The notes beneath the pieces were generated by a model. It saw only the letters and a list, made by a program, of their open reading frames with translations. It did no database searches and was not told where the DNA came from. From contig NZ_QPEJ01000018.1 in the NCBI RefSeq assembly GCF_003335085.1, forward strand, positions 1 to 64,000: a stretch of 64,000 bases of DNA, read 5' to 3'. Shown piece after piece: positions 52,224-61,420 of this stretch (positions are counted from its first letter, which is position 1; each line of letters starts with the position of its first letter). Both the position numbers and the translations under genes were made by a program. The DNA comes from Polaribacter sp. WD7 (lineage in GTDB: Bacteria; Bacteroidota; Bacteroidia; Flavobacteriales; Flavobacteriaceae).

Positions 52224-54059
52224 TTATTTCACCTTAAACACATTATTCTCTAAGTCAATGTCTGCCATTAAACCACTTTTATCTATATAAACAGACTGCA
52301 CTGGTTTTGAAACCTCAAAAGAATATGTTGGATACGCCCAACCCCAATCTTTTAAAAGAATAGCTTTTGTTGGTTTGTTACCTCTCATCATCTCTAAAGC
52401 TACATTAAAATTATCTTTGCTTCCGTCTGTATAAGTTATTTCTATATCTAATGGCATTGGCATTTTACCTATTCTTTCTAAAGTAATGGTTTTTCCTTTT
52501 ACAGATTTTACTCCATAATCAATAGTGTGCGTTGTTTGTGTCCATTCATTCATATACCAATCTAAATGAATACCAGATACTTTTTCCATAGTACGTTGTA
52601 CATCATTAGGTGTTGGATGTTTAAAACTAAAGTCCGTAAAATATTTTTTTAATCCTTTAGCTACGTTTTCTTTACCTATTACATATTCTAATTGCGATAA
52701 AAAGATATTACCTTTAGAATAACTTGCAATGCTGTACGCTGTATTGGTATTGTATCTGTCTGCATGCGTAGATAACGATTCTTCCATACCGTTTTTTACC
52801 ACATATTTATATCCTCTGTAAGAACCTTGATGCGGATTTTCATTATTTTTATTTAAAATTTCTTGAGATGCTTTATTAGATATATAGGTTGTAAAACCCT
52901 CATCCATCCAAGGGTGTAAACTCTCATTCGATGCTAATAAAAACTGAAACCAAGTATGCGCCATTTCGTGTGCAGTAACTCCAAATAAACTACCAAAATT
53001 ACGTTTTCCGGTAATTAACGTAGACATTGCATACTCCATACCACCATCACCTCCTTGAATTACGGAATATTGCTTGTAAGGATATTGGCCAACATTTTCA
53101 CTAAAATAAGTCATTAACTCAACTGTTTTGGGTTGTAAATCTTTCCAGTTTTTTAAATATTTACCATCTAAATCTTTTTTATACAAGAAGTGTAAATCTA
53201 TTCCGTTTTTCATAGTTACCACATCATGATTATAGTTTGAATCTGCAGCCCACATGAAATCGTGCACGTTAGGTGCTTTAAAGTGCCATGATAATTTTGA
53301 AGTTTCCGGAACATTTAGTGGTTTTGTTTTGTCTTCATAACCGTGTCCAATTTCTTGCGGATTTTGTAAATATCCAGAGCCACCTACCGTGTATTTTTTA
53401 TCAATATGAATGGTTACATCAAAATCTCCCCAAACACCATGAAACTCTCTACCAATATATGGTGGAGTGTGCCAACCTTGAAAGTCATATTCTGCTAATT
53501 TAGGATACCATTGAGACATAGACAAAGCTACACCTTCTGCATTATTTCTTCCAGAACGTCTTACTTGCAAAGGTACTTGGGCATCAAAACTCATCTCTAA
53601 AACTACACTTTCTCCTGATTTTATGGGTTGATTCAATTCTACCTCTAAAATTGTGCCCACTGTCTTATGAGTTACTTCAGTTCCGTTTTGTTTTAAAGAG
53701 TTTACTTTAATGTACCCAATTTCATTAGGTTCTAATTTGCTAATTCTATTTCCTACCCTTTTATCTGGATCTTTAATGTTTAAAGATCTAACGTCCATTT
53801 GAGATCCTGGTTGAAAAGCGTTGAAATACAAATGATAAAAAACTCTATCTAAATTATCTGGAGAATTGTTGGTATATACTAATTTTTGTATTCCTTTATA
53901 CTGATGTGTATCTACATTCATGTCTATATCCATAGTATAGTCTACATGCTGTTGCCAATACGTATTTGATTGTGCTTTTTGAGTAGAAGCAACATTTTTT
54001 GTTTGTGCACAGGCAACTAGAAACAAAATTCCACATGCAAAAAATAAAATTTTTTTCAT
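52224..54059 (-). CDS. M1 family metallopeptidase lipoprotein
   Basis: A 611-residue lipoprotein (LFLVAC, Cys17). The zinc site is HEMAH (364-368) with Glu387 in DEGF, and a GGMEY motif (339-343) replaces the GAMEN of classical aminopeptidases. The N-terminal domain is the beta-saddle. Bacteroidota M1 lipoproteins of this type act on surface or periplasmic peptides. It follows the S8 peptidase gene with 15 bp between and is likely co-transcribed, giving a peptide-degrading operon. Confidence 0.9.
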   Translation of the reverse strand: MKKILFFACGILFLVACAQTKNVASTQKAQSNTYWQQHVDYTMDIDMNVDTHQYKGIQKLVYTNNSPDNLDRVFYHLYFNAFQPGSQMDVRSLNIKDPDKRVGNRISKLEPNEIGYIKVNSLKQNGTEVTHKTVGTILEVELNQPIKSGESVVLEMSFDAQVPLQVRRSGRNNAEGVALSMSQWYPKLAEYDFQGWHTPPYIGREFHGVWGDFDVTIHIDKKYTVGGSGYLQNPQEIGHGYEDKTKPLNVPETSKLSWHFKAPNVHDFMWAADSNYNHDVVTMKNGIDLHFLYKKDLDGKYLKNWKDLQPKTVELMTYFSENVGQYPYKQYSVIQGGDGGMEYAMSTLITGKRNFGSLFGVTAHEMAHTWFQFLLASNESLHPWMDEGFTTYISNKASQEILNKNNENPHQGSYRGYKYVVKNGMEESLSTHADRYNTNTAYSIASYSKGNIFLSQLEYVIGKENVAKGLKKYFTDFSFKHPTPNDVQRTMEKVSGIHLDWYMNEWTQTTHTIDYGVKSVKGKTITLERIGKMPMPLDIEITYTDGSKDNFNVALEMMRGNKPTKAILLKDWGWAYPTYSFEVSKPVQSVYIDKSGLMADIDLENNVFKVK

Positions 54060-54074
54060 CTTATTATTTTTAAA

Positions 54075-55769
54075 TTATTTTTTTCCTTTTACCATTCTAT
54101 CTGCCATTTTTAAGGCGTTGTAGGCATTCACTACTCTACCAGAAACAGATAGTTCTGAAAAAGATATCTTTTCATCTTTAGTCCCTGGTTTGATAACGTC
54201 AAAATTAATTTTTATCCCAGAGTTCATTAAAATATGTTTTACTTGACTAGCAGTAAGTGCTGGATAATAAGAACGTACCAAAGCGGCTACACCTGCTGCC
54301 GATGGTGCTGCCATTGACGTTCCACTAATTGCCTGATACTCGTCTGCAGGAAAAGTAGCATAAATATCTACTCCTGGTGCAAAAACATCGACATTAATTT
54401 TTCCGTAATTAGAAAATGTGGCTGGCAAATTTTCGTTATAATTTAAACTCATAGCTCCTATGGTTAGCACATTATCAGAAATTTCGCTAATTAAGTCTTT
54501 AGAGTCGTTAGGGTATGTTTTATTTACATCTATATCTTTACCATCATTACCAGCTGCGTTAACAATTAAAACGTCATTTTTTGCAGCATATTTAATGGCT
54601 TCATAAACCCACTCTTTGTTTGGTGAAAACCTTTTACCAAAGCTAGTATTGATGATTTTTGCTCCGTTATCTACCGCATACCTAATTCCTAATGCTATAT
54701 CTTTATCATGCTCATCTCCATCAGGCACAACCCTAACTGCCATAATTTTTACATTTTGAGCAACTCCGTTTACACCTAAATTATTGTCTCTACTTGCAGC
54801 AATAATACCAGCAACATGAGTACCATGACTTTCTGAATCTTTGAAACCAATAACGTTGTTATTTCCATAATATTTATCATTAATATCATACAAGTCATCT
54901 CCTAAAGATGCTCTCTCGTTAAAGTCTAAATCGTAGTGTTTACCATTTAACTGACCGTCCATATAGTCTTTTAACTGCTTTTTATAATCTTGAAGGCCTT
55001 CGGCTGTCATTCCTCTACCCATCATGATGGTAACCATGTTTAATTGGTCTGAAAGTTTGGCATCATCTGTCTTTAAATCTTTTAAATCAGATGCTGTAAT
55101 ACGCTCTTTACCAGCTAGTTTTTTTACTGCTGTAAAAGCCTCTTCTATTTGTAGAATTCTTTCTTCTGTTTTTTTAAGGTTTTCTATTTCCTGTTCTTTT
55201 TTATCTACAACGTTTTTAAATTCTTCTTTTAATTTAAGATATTGTTGGTACGCTGCTTTGTCTTTTTCAGAAATTTCTGATGCTTTTTTATCCCCAAATT
55301 TTTCGTTTCCTCTTTTTACAATTCTTGTTATTTCTAACTGGTCTTTGTAAATCATTTTGCCAGAAGCGTCTCCTAAAAAATTCCATCCATGAATATCATC
55401 TGTGTATCCATTTTTATCATCGTCTATCTTGTTTCCTCCTATTTCTTTTGGATTTACCCAAGCTACGTCTTTTAAATCTTCGTGTTCCACATCTATACCA
55501 GAATCTGCTACAGCCACAATAACTTCTACACCTTGTTTATCTGAAATGAAATCGTAGGCTTTAGCTATACTCATTCCTGGTATAGAGTCTGTAAGCAAAT
55601 CTAAGTGGCTCCATCTTTGCATTTCCTGTTCAGAAAGCGGTGTTGTTTTAGCCGGAATACTTATTACATTTTCTGCTCCTTTAGGAACAGGTATTTTAGA
55701 AATAGATTTACAACTTGTTATTATCAAACTCGCAACTGCGGTATATAAAACTGGTTTTATAATTCTCAT
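54075..55769 (-). CDS. S8 family serine peptidase lipoprotein with coiled-coil insertion
   Basis: A 564-residue subtilase lipoprotein (LIITSC, Cys20). Catalytic residues: Asp89 in VADSGIDVEHED, His315 in ESHGTHVAGI, Ser485 in SGTSMAAP, with Asn408 of NAAGN for the oxyanion. Between Asp and His there are about 150 extra residues (about 140-295), rich in Lys and Glu with a coiled-coil pattern (EFKNVVDKKEQEIENLKKTE), not usual for the core subtilase. It may hold partners or gate the active site. Same operon as the M1 peptidase and MBL gene. Confidence 0.9.
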   Translation of the reverse strand: MRIIKPVLYTAVASLIITSCKSISKIPVPKGAENVISIPAKTTPLSEQEMQRWSHLDLLTDSIPGMSIAKAYDFISDKQGVEVIVAVADSGIDVEHEDLKDVAWVNPKEIGGNKIDDDKNGYTDDIHGWNFLGDASGKMIYKDQLEITRIVKRGNEKFGDKKASEISEKDKAAYQQYLKLKEEFKNVVDKKEQEIENLKKTEERILQIEEAFTAVKKLAGKERITASDLKDLKTDDAKLSDQLNMVTIMMGRGMTAEGLQDYKKQLKDYMDGQLNGKHYDLDFNERASLGDDLYDINDKYYGNNNVIGFKDSESHGTHVAGIIAASRDNNLGVNGVAQNVKIMAVRVVPDGDEHDKDIALGIRYAVDNGAKIINTSFGKRFSPNKEWVYEAIKYAAKNDVLIVNAAGNDGKDIDVNKTYPNDSKDLISEISDNVLTIGAMSLNYNENLPATFSNYGKINVDVFAPGVDIYATFPADEYQAISGTSMAAPSAAGVAALVRSYYPALTASQVKHILMNSGIKINFDVIKPGTKDEKISFSELSVSGRVVNAYNALKMADRMVKGKK

Positions 55770-55782
55770 AATCTACTATATA

Positions 55783-56625
55783 TTAATTAAATATGCCTTT
55801 AAATGAATAGGTTTCTTTTAATCTTATTCCTTTTTCTGTATGTTTTACCGTACACAGTTCATGTTGTGCATCGTGTTCTAAAAAAAGGTAAAAGTCTTGG
55901 TCTGCAGCCAAATTTAAAAATGCTGATTTTTCTTTTAATGTTAATAAAGGTCTTGTATCATAACCCATTACATATGGCAACGGAATATGCCCTACTGTTG
56001 GTAATAAATCTGCCATAAAAACAATGGTTTTGCCTTGGTAACTAATTTTAGGTAACATTTGTTTTTCTGTATGACCATCTACAAATAAGACATCAAAACC
56101 TATTTGTTCTTTATAATTGCTATGAATAAACTCTAGTTGACCGCTTTCTTGAATTGGTAGTATATTTTCTGAAAGAAATGAAGCTTTTTCTCTTGGATTG
56201 GGTTCTGTAGCCCATTTCCAATGTTTATCATTGCTCCAAACTTTTGCATTTTTAAATGCAGGAACCAATACCCCGTTTTGGTTTCTTTCTATTACACCGC
56301 CACAATGGTCAAAATGTAAATGAGTTAAAAAAACATCTGTAATATCATCTCTATGAAAACCATGTTTTTCTAATGATGTATCTAAAGAAAAATCGCCAAA
56401 GAGATAGTAGTAGCTGTAAAACTTATCCGATTGTTTGTTACCCAAACCAGTGTCAACCAAAATTAATCGATTTTCATCTTCTATAAGTATAGAGCGCATA
56501 CTCATATCTATCAAATTATTTTGGTCTGCAGGATTGGTTTTTTGCCAAATAGTTTTAGGTACAACGCCAAACATTGCACCTCCATCTAGCTTAAAATTAC
56601 CAGTTTCTATAGGATATATCTTCAT
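55783..56625 (-). CDS. MBL fold metallo-hydrolase
   Basis: A 280-residue cytoplasmic metallo-beta-lactamase-fold protein with the motif THLHFDHCGG (His102, His104, Asp106, His107), followed by FVDGHTEKQMLPKISYQGKT and MADLLPTVGHIPLP. The family includes quorum-quenching lactonases and other hydrolases; the substrate is uncertain. It is the first gene of the MBL-S8-M1 operon, 13 bp before the S8 gene. Confidence 0.85.
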   Translation of the reverse strand: MKIYPIETGNFKLDGGAMFGVVPKTIWQKTNPADQNNLIDMSMRSILIEDENRLILVDTGLGNKQSDKFYSYYYLFGDFSLDTSLEKHGFHRDDITDVFLTHLHFDHCGGVIERNQNGVLVPAFKNAKVWSNDKHWKWATEPNPREKASFLSENILPIQESGQLEFIHSNYKEQIGFDVLFVDGHTEKQMLPKISYQGKTIVFMADLLPTVGHIPLPYVMGYDTRPLLTLKEKSAFLNLAADQDFYLFLEHDAQHELCTVKHTEKGIRLKETYSFKGIFN

Positions 56626-56787
56626 TCTGTATAATTAACATCATTAAAATTATTTATAAAAATAACAATATGATGATACAAATTATTTTAAATGCTCCTT
56701 TTTGAGCACACAGAACACAAAGATGTTGAAAATTATGTGAGATTATGTTAATAAAAAACTAATTATTACACTTAAAATATATCTCGT

Positions 56788-56967
56788 TTAAGAAGTATAG
56801 CTTGGTTTATTTGAAACTCTAACTATTTTAATTTTACTTAAATATTTAGCAGCTCTAATGATTGCAAAAGCACTAATTGCCATTCCTAAAACAACAAATG
56901 CAAGTTGATTTTCTAATACAATTTCTGTAAATGTTAATTTATCTGCTGGTAAAATCTGTAAAAACAT
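56788..56967 (-). CDS. 59-residue small membrane protein
   Basis: A short frame starting MFLQILPADKLTFTEIVLEN with one membrane helix (about 21-38, QLAFVVLGMAISAFAIIRAA) and a basic C-terminal tail (KYLSKIKIVRVSNKPSYTS). No homologue is recognised by name. It lies between the MBL operon and tRNA-Cys on the minus strand, with its own upstream space. Confidence 0.6.
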   Translation of the reverse strand: MFLQILPADKLTFTEIVLENQLAFVVLGMAISAFAIIRAAKYLSKIKIVRVSNKPSYTS

Positions 56968-57111
56968 AACTTTTAGTATTTATAATTTGCTCTTCAAAGG
57001 TATTATAAGACTAAAGTTTATTTTATCATTTTTCGATAAAAGACACATTGTTTTCGGTGAATTGTAAATTACAATATATAAATACTTTATTTATGTAATC
57101 AACTGAAAAAG

Positions 57112-57139
57112 AAAAGCTTCAGTAAAACTGAAGCTTTTT
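57112..57139 (-). terminator. Terminator of the tRNA-Cys transcript
   Basis: AAAAGCTTCAG pairs with CTGAAGCTTTT around TAAAA. It begins 2 bp beyond the tRNA 3' end on the minus strand and ends in T residues in that direction. Confidence 0.75.
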
Positions 57140-57140
57140 G

Positions 57141-57212
57141 AGGTGTCGAGCGGATTCGAACCGCTGTAACTGGTTTTGCAGACCAGTGCCTAAGCCCCTC
57201 GGCCACGACACC
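57141..57212 (-). tRNA. tRNA-Cys (anticodon GCA)
   Basis: On the minus strand the sequence runs from GGTGTCGTGGCCGAGGGGCT to CGACACC plus T. The 7-bp acceptor stem GGTGTCG/CGACACC pairs perfectly, the anticodon stem-loop reads CTGGTCTGCAAAACCAG with anticodon GCA, and the T arm has GGTTCGAATCC. The discriminator base is U73, an identity element for cysteine. CCA is not encoded. It lies 60 bp after folB. Confidence 0.97.
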
Positions 57213-57272
57213 ATAGTTGTAAAGGATTGCAAATTTACAGTTTTTTAAGTTTACTGCAAGTATTTTTTGTGC

Positions 57273-57629
57273 TTATCGCTTTTTTGAGAGTATAATAACT
57301 ACTTCTTCTACGTTTCCTCCAATAGGCGGATTTATTTTTGCAACAGATACAGTGGCTTTTTTAAGCATTTGTATTTCTTTAAAAAAACGATCTAAAATAC
57401 GTTGTGCAACCTCTTCTAATAATTTAGAACGTATTGCCATTTCTTCTTTTACTATATGGTTTAAATGCACGTAATCTACAGTATCTGTTAAGTTATCTGT
57501 TTTGGCCGATTTTTTTAAATCTGCTTTTACCGTTACATCTACTCTATACCAAGAACCAATTTTTGCTTCTTCTTCTAAGCAGCCATGGTTTGCATATAAT
57601 TTGATGTTATTTACCTGTATTGTACCCAT
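57273..57629 (-). CDS. folB: Dihydroneopterin aldolase
   Basis: A 118-residue FolB. The pattern IQVNNIKLYANHGCLEEEAK fits the opening with the active-site region, followed by TDTVDYVHLNHIVKEEM (Tyr/Asp) and a C-terminal ISLKK-like VVIILSKK. It converts dihydroneopterin to 6-hydroxymethyldihydropterin in folate synthesis. It starts directly after the DUF2452 stop, with no gap, and is followed by tRNA-Cys. Confidence 0.9.
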   Translation of the reverse strand: MGTIQVNNIKLYANHGCLEEEAKIGSWYRVDVTVKADLKKSAKTDNLTDTVDYVHLNHIVKEEMAIRSKLLEEVAQRILDRFFKEIQMLKKATVSVAKINPPIGGNVEEVVIILSKKR

Positions 57630-58055
57630 TTATTCTTCTTTTGGAGCTACTTCTATTTTTTCCCACATCTTATCAGAATTTAATCTAAAAGAACCTAAGT
57701 GCTCAAAATTACATTGATCTGGTGAAATGATAGATAAAAAAGACTCTTCTTTTTTATTTTTATATAGATGATAGGTTTCGCCAATATTGGGTTCAAAACT
57801 AAATTTAGCATTGTACACTAAATCGTTATATTGAAACTTTTGCATCAACTCTTCATATTGCTGCTTTACCTCATCAAATTTAGATTTAAATTGCTTATTT
57901 ACCCGCTGAATGCCATCATTTTTCCAACTAGCTGTGTTTAGTGGCTTAATTACTGGCGAACTTGCTGAAGTACCATAAGGTTTTAAAGCGGCATCATATT
58001 GTTGACTTTCTTCATTAAAGACAACTAAATCTGGTTTTTTATTTTCTTTCTTCAT
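57630..58055 (-). CDS. DUF2452 domain protein
   Basis: A 141-residue soluble protein with the DUF2452 pattern: an early LKPYGTSASSPVIKPLNTAS, a helical KSKFDEVKQQYEELMQKFQY, and a C-terminal IGETYHLYKNKKEESFLSII-type strand set. No biochemical function is established. It is directly upstream of folB, and the stop and start codons touch. Confidence 0.8.
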   Translation of the reverse strand: MKKENKKPDLVVFNEESQQYDAALKPYGTSASSPVIKPLNTASWKNDGIQRVNKQFKSKFDEVKQQYEELMQKFQYNDLVYNAKFSFEPNIGETYHLYKNKKEESFLSIISPDQCNFEHLGSFRLNSDKMWEKIEVAPKEE

Positions 58056-58097
58056 TACCTACAAATTTACTTTTAAAATGATACCTCTTTTTTATGT

Positions 58098-58478
58098 CTA
58101 TGCATTATTTACTTCTATCCAATATCCATCTAAATCCTGAAAATAAAACTGTTGTATACCGTCTTTTCTAACATAATCTTTATTTACGGTGTTTGTCCAA
58201 TCTGAATAGTCTATTTCTAAACTTTCAAGATGTTTTACAAAATCAACTAACGTTGGTGTAGACAATGCAAAATGAACCGCTTTGTTGGTTTTTATTTCTA
58301 GATTAGGACGCGGAATAAGGTGCAGCTGTTTGCCTTCTCCTAAAGACAACCATCTGGTTTTAGAATTTGATGCTGTGTTTTTAATTTCTTTTAAATGAAG
58401 TACTTTTTTATAAAAAGCAACAGACTCATCAACATTTTTGACAGACAGCGCAATATGATTTAATAAAAAGGAAAGCAT
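58098..58478 (-). CDS. VOC family (glyoxalase-like) protein
   Basis: A 126-residue protein of the vicinal oxygen chelate fold: LNHIALSVKNVDESVAFYKK at the start and FYFQDLDGYWIEV at the end, with metal-ligand candidates His (LNHIAL), His (KAVHFAL) and Glu (YWIEV). It is a typical dioxygenase/glyoxalase-like protein with unknown substrate. The start at 58478 avoids an upstream nonconserved extension. Confidence 0.85.
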   Translation of the reverse strand: MLSFLLNHIALSVKNVDESVAFYKKVLHLKEIKNTASNSKTRWLSLGEGKQLHLIPRPNLEIKTNKAVHFALSTPTLVDFVKHLESLEIDYSDWTNTVNKDYVRKDGIQQFYFQDLDGYWIEVNNA

Positions 58479-58561
58479 ACTTTTATTTAACAATACAAAA
58501 ATACGATAATAAATAAGTACCAAATCTTCCTTTTAGAAAACTTTAACTGGCAAATACGCCC

Positions 58562-58638
58562 GCGTTAGCGATTGCAGTGACATCACCTGAACTTGTTTCA
58601 GAGATAAAACCGAAAGCGCGACCTGAAAGGGAACGCCC
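58562..58638 (+). repeat. Dispersed intergenic repeat, copy B
   Basis: Opens GCGTTAGCGATTGCAGTGA, contains CCTGAACTTGTTTCAG (a hairpin), and ends GACCTGAAAGGGAACGCCC (58620-58638), which matches the end of copy A (900-918) with one mismatch. It fills the space between the VOC and zinc-ribbon genes. Confidence 0.6.
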
Positions 58639-58643
58639 TAAAA

Positions 58644-58859
58644 TTAAGAGGTAAAAAAATCAAAAACGTTACTTATTGCACTTGTTTTGGTTTTGTAGAA
58701 TTCGGTATACGTACAACGCTCGCAAGTTACGCTTGTAAATTTTTGATTCTGAATGTCAAAAATTTTTGATAACGTGCCTCCTGTTGCCCGCATTTGTCCT
58801 AGTTTGTATGTTTTAGCATTGCATTTAGGGCAGGTGTAATTTCTTATTTGATTACTCAT
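58644..58859 (-). CDS. Zinc-ribbon protein (DUF2082)
   Basis: A 71-residue protein starting MSNQIRNYTCPKCNAKTYKL. Two Cys pairs (Cys10, Cys13; Cys46, Cys49 in VTCERCTYTEFY) form a zinc ribbon around the TGGTLSKIFDIQNQKFTSVT core, the DUF2082 pattern. The function is unknown; nucleic-acid or protein interaction is likely. It is divergent from glnS across about 200 bp with no obvious further feature. Confidence 0.85.
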   Translation of the reverse strand: MSNQIRNYTCPKCNAKTYKLGQMRATGGTLSKIFDIQNQKFTSVTCERCTYTEFYKTKTSAISNVFDFFTS

Positions 58860-59063
58860 AATGGGTATTTTTATATATAAGTAGTTCATTTACAACTTTT
58901 GTTACAATTCTGGTAAAAACAACTGTTTTATAAACTGCAAACGTTTACCAATTATACAGAAAGTATATGCTACAAAATGAGTAATGTTTTGCAGCGGAAA
59001 GCACTCTTAATCGCTTAAATAAACCATAATATTTATGTAATTTCGCATTTCAATTTTAACATG

Positions 59064-60755
59064 ATGTCTGAAGAAACTAAATCGCTCAATTTTATAGAGC
59101 ATATTATAGAGGATGATTTGGCTAACGGAATGCCAAAAGATAATTTGCGTTTTCGTTTTCCGCCAGAGCCTAATGGATATTTGCATATTGGGCACACTAA
59201 AGCCATTGGTATTAGCTTTGGTTTGGGCGAAAAATATAGTGCACCTGTAAACTTGCGTTTTGATGATACTAACCCTGCTAAAGAAGAGCAAGAGTATGTA
59301 GATGCTATTAAACGTGATATTAAGTGGCTAGGATATACTTGGGCAAACGAATGTTATTCTTCAGATTATTTTCAGCAATTGTATGATTGGGCAATTTTAT
59401 TGATTAAAGATGGAAAGGCTTATGTAGATAGCCAAACTTCTGAAGAAATGCGCGTTCAAAAAGGTACGCCTACACAAGCTGGAACTAATAGTCCTTTCAG
59501 AAATCGAAGTATTGAAGAAAACTTACAATTGTTTCAATCAATGAAGGAGGGAAAGTTTAAAGAAGGAGAACATACCTTACGTGCAAAGATAGATATGGCA
59601 TCGCCTAATATGTTAATGCGTGATCCTTTAATGTACAGAATTATGTTCAAGCATCATCATAGAACTGGTAACGATTGGTGTATTTACCCAATGTACGATT
59701 GGACTCATGGTGAGAGCGATTATATAGAACAAATTTCGCACTCTTTATGTTCTCTAGAATTTAAACCTCATAGAGAATTGTACAACTGGTTTAGAGATTT
59801 AGTTTTTGAATACAGTTCAGATAAATACCCATTACCACCAAAACAACGTGAGTTTTCTCGTTTAAATTTGAGTTATACTATAATGAGTAAACGAAAGTTG
59901 CTGAAATTGGTAGAAGAAAACATAGTTTCTGGTTGGGATGATCCTAGAATGCCAACAATATCTGGTTTACGAAGACGTGGTTATACACCAGCTTCTATAC
60001 GTAGTTTTGTAGAAACTGTTGGTGTTTCTAAGCGAGAAAATGTTATTGATGTTGCTTTATTAGAATTTAAAATAAGAGAAGATTTAAATAAAAACGCTCC
60101 TAGAGTTATGGGAGTTTTAGATCCTGTAAAAGTGGTAATTACAAATTATCCTGAAGGTGAAGAAGAAATGCTAGATGCAAGTTATAATGATTATGAAGAA
60201 GGTTTTGGAAGCAGAAAAGTTCCTTTCTCAAGAGAGATTTATATAGAAAGAGAAGATTTTAGAGAAGAAGCGAATAAGAAGTTTTTTCGATTAAAATTAG
60301 GAAAAGAAGTACGTTTAAAAAACGCTTACTTTATTACTGCTAATAGCTGTACAAAAGATGCTGATGGAACTATTACTGAAATTCAGTGTACCTATGACCC
60401 GTTAACAAAATCTGGAAGTGGAACTCCTGAAAGTATGCGTAAAGTAAAAGGAACTTTGCATTGGGTTTCTGTAAAACATGCTGTAAAAGCAGAAGTAAGA
60501 GCTTACGATAGATTGTTTTTAGATGAAGCTCCTGATGCCCACAAAGACAAAGACTATATGGATTTTTTAAATCCGAATTCTTTAGAAGTAATTAATGCTT
60601 TTGTAGAACCAAGTTTGCAAACTGCAAAAATTGGAGAGCGTTTTCAGTTTCAACGTTTGGGGTATTTTAATGTTGATGATGATAGCACTTCTGAACAATT
60701 AGTATTCAACAAAACAGTAGGTTTGCGAGACTCTTGGGGAAATGGAAAAAAGTAA
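59064..60755 (+). CDS. glnS: Glutamine-tRNA ligase
   Basis: A 563-residue class I synthetase. HIGH is at residues 41-44 in PNGYLHIGHTKAIG; the KMSKS equivalent is TIMSKRKL; FDDTNPAKEE and YPMYDWTHGESDYIEQISHS are the usual binding-site blocks. The C-terminal beta-barrel tRNA-binding region (VVITNYPEGEE onwards) is present. The second of two adjacent ATG codons is used as start. It forms Gln-tRNA(Gln) directly, so the transamidation pathway is not needed for it. Confidence 0.95.
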   Translation: MSEETKSLNFIEHIIEDDLANGMPKDNLRFRFPPEPNGYLHIGHTKAIGISFGLGEKYSAPVNLRFDDTNPAKEEQEYVDAIKRDIKWLGYTWANECYSSDYFQQLYDWAILLIKDGKAYVDSQTSEEMRVQKGTPTQAGTNSPFRNRSIEENLQLFQSMKEGKFKEGEHTLRAKIDMASPNMLMRDPLMYRIMFKHHHRTGNDWCIYPMYDWTHGESDYIEQISHSLCSLEFKPHRELYNWFRDLVFEYSSDKYPLPPKQREFSRLNLSYTIMSKRKLLKLVEENIVSGWDDPRMPTISGLRRRGYTPASIRSFVETVGVSKRENVIDVALLEFKIREDLNKNAPRVMGVLDPVKVVITNYPEGEEEMLDASYNDYEEGFGSRKVPFSREIYIEREDFREEANKKFFRLKLGKEVRLKNAYFITANSCTKDADGTITEIQCTYDPLTKSGSGTPESMRKVKGTLHWVSVKHAVKAEVRAYDRLFLDEAPDAHKDKDYMDFLNPNSLEVINAFVEPSLQTAKIGERFQFQRLGYFNVDDDSTSEQLVFNKTVGLRDSWGNGKK

Positions 60756-60803
60756 TTTAGAATAGTAGCGTACGTTTTGTAATAAATTTAAAGCAGTATT
60801 TGT

Positions 60804-61058
60804 ATGGAAAATAATTTTAGTCATAAATCTACCAAAGAGTTAAAAGGTACTTTAAAAATGATGAAAATCATATCTACATCTTTGTCTATTGTTATTTTTG
60901 CTCTGTTATCTACTACAATCTATGGTTTAATTGTTAAAGAAAACAATGCTACTTTTTTAGCCTTATTTGTTGTAGGTATTTCATGTGGCGCTATTTTACC
61001 ACTTCAATTTACCACAATGAAGAAGATTAAAATAGAACTAAAATCTAGAGACCAATAA
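60804..61058 (+). CDS. Small two-helix membrane protein
   Basis: An 84-residue protein with a basic N-terminus (HKSTKELKGTLKMMK) and two hydrophobic stretches (IISTSLSIVIFALLSTTIYG; ATFLALFVVGISCGAILPLQ), ending in a basic tail. It begins 48 bp after glnS and ends 1 bp before a DUF6370 gene. The function is unknown. Confidence 0.7.
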   Translation: MENNFSHKSTKELKGTLKMMKIISTSLSIVIFALLSTTIYGLIVKENNATFLALFVVGISCGAILPLQFTTMKKIKIELKSRDQ

Positions 61059-61059
61059 A

Positions 61060-61356
61060 ATGAAACAACTAATTTTATTGAGTTTAATAATTTTTACCTC
61101 TTGCAGTAAAGAACAACAGCAATCTAAAAATGCAGAAATATCTTGCGGTCAATGTCAGTTTAATCTTGAAGGTGAAGGCTGTAGTTTAGCGGTTTGTTTT
61201 GATGATAAAGCATATTACGTTACGGGTTTTGATATAGATGATTTTGGCGACGCCCACGATAAACATACCGGTTTTTGTAACGTTGTTAGAAAAGGGAAAG
61301 TTACAGGTAAAGTAGAGAACGGTAAGTTTTTAGCAAGTAGTATTGTTTTAGAATAA
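61060..61356 (+). CDS. DUF6370 family lipoprotein
   Basis: A 98-residue lipoprotein (IFTSC, Cys15). The mature part has the DUF6370 pattern: SCGQCQFNLEGEGCSLAVCF followed by YYVTGFDIDDFGDAHDKHTG and FCNVVRKGKVTG. The conserved cysteines and histidine suggest metal or disulfide binding. It is next to a small membrane protein gene (1-bp gap); a terminator follows at 61375. Confidence 0.85.
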   Translation: MKQLILLSLIIFTSCSKEQQQSKNAEISCGQCQFNLEGEGCSLAVCFDDKAYYVTGFDIDDFGDAHDKHTGFCNVVRKGKVTGKVENGKFLASSIVLE

Positions 61357-61374
61357 TCCTTAAAAAAAGCAATC

Positions 61375-61409
61375 AAAAAACCGAAGCCATAAAAAGGCTT
61401 CGATTTTTT
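61375..61409. terminator. Bidirectional terminator
   Basis: CGAAGCC (61382-61388) pairs with GGCTTCG (61396-61402), flanked by A and T runs, in the gap between the DUF6370 gene and the convergent tiny RK-signal gene. Confidence 0.8.
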
Positions 61410-61420
61410 ATGCTAATATG

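Noticed and set aside
59007-59291. A minus-strand frame across the start of glnS
   Set aside because: It is a shadow of glnS, whose HIGH motif and frame are certain.
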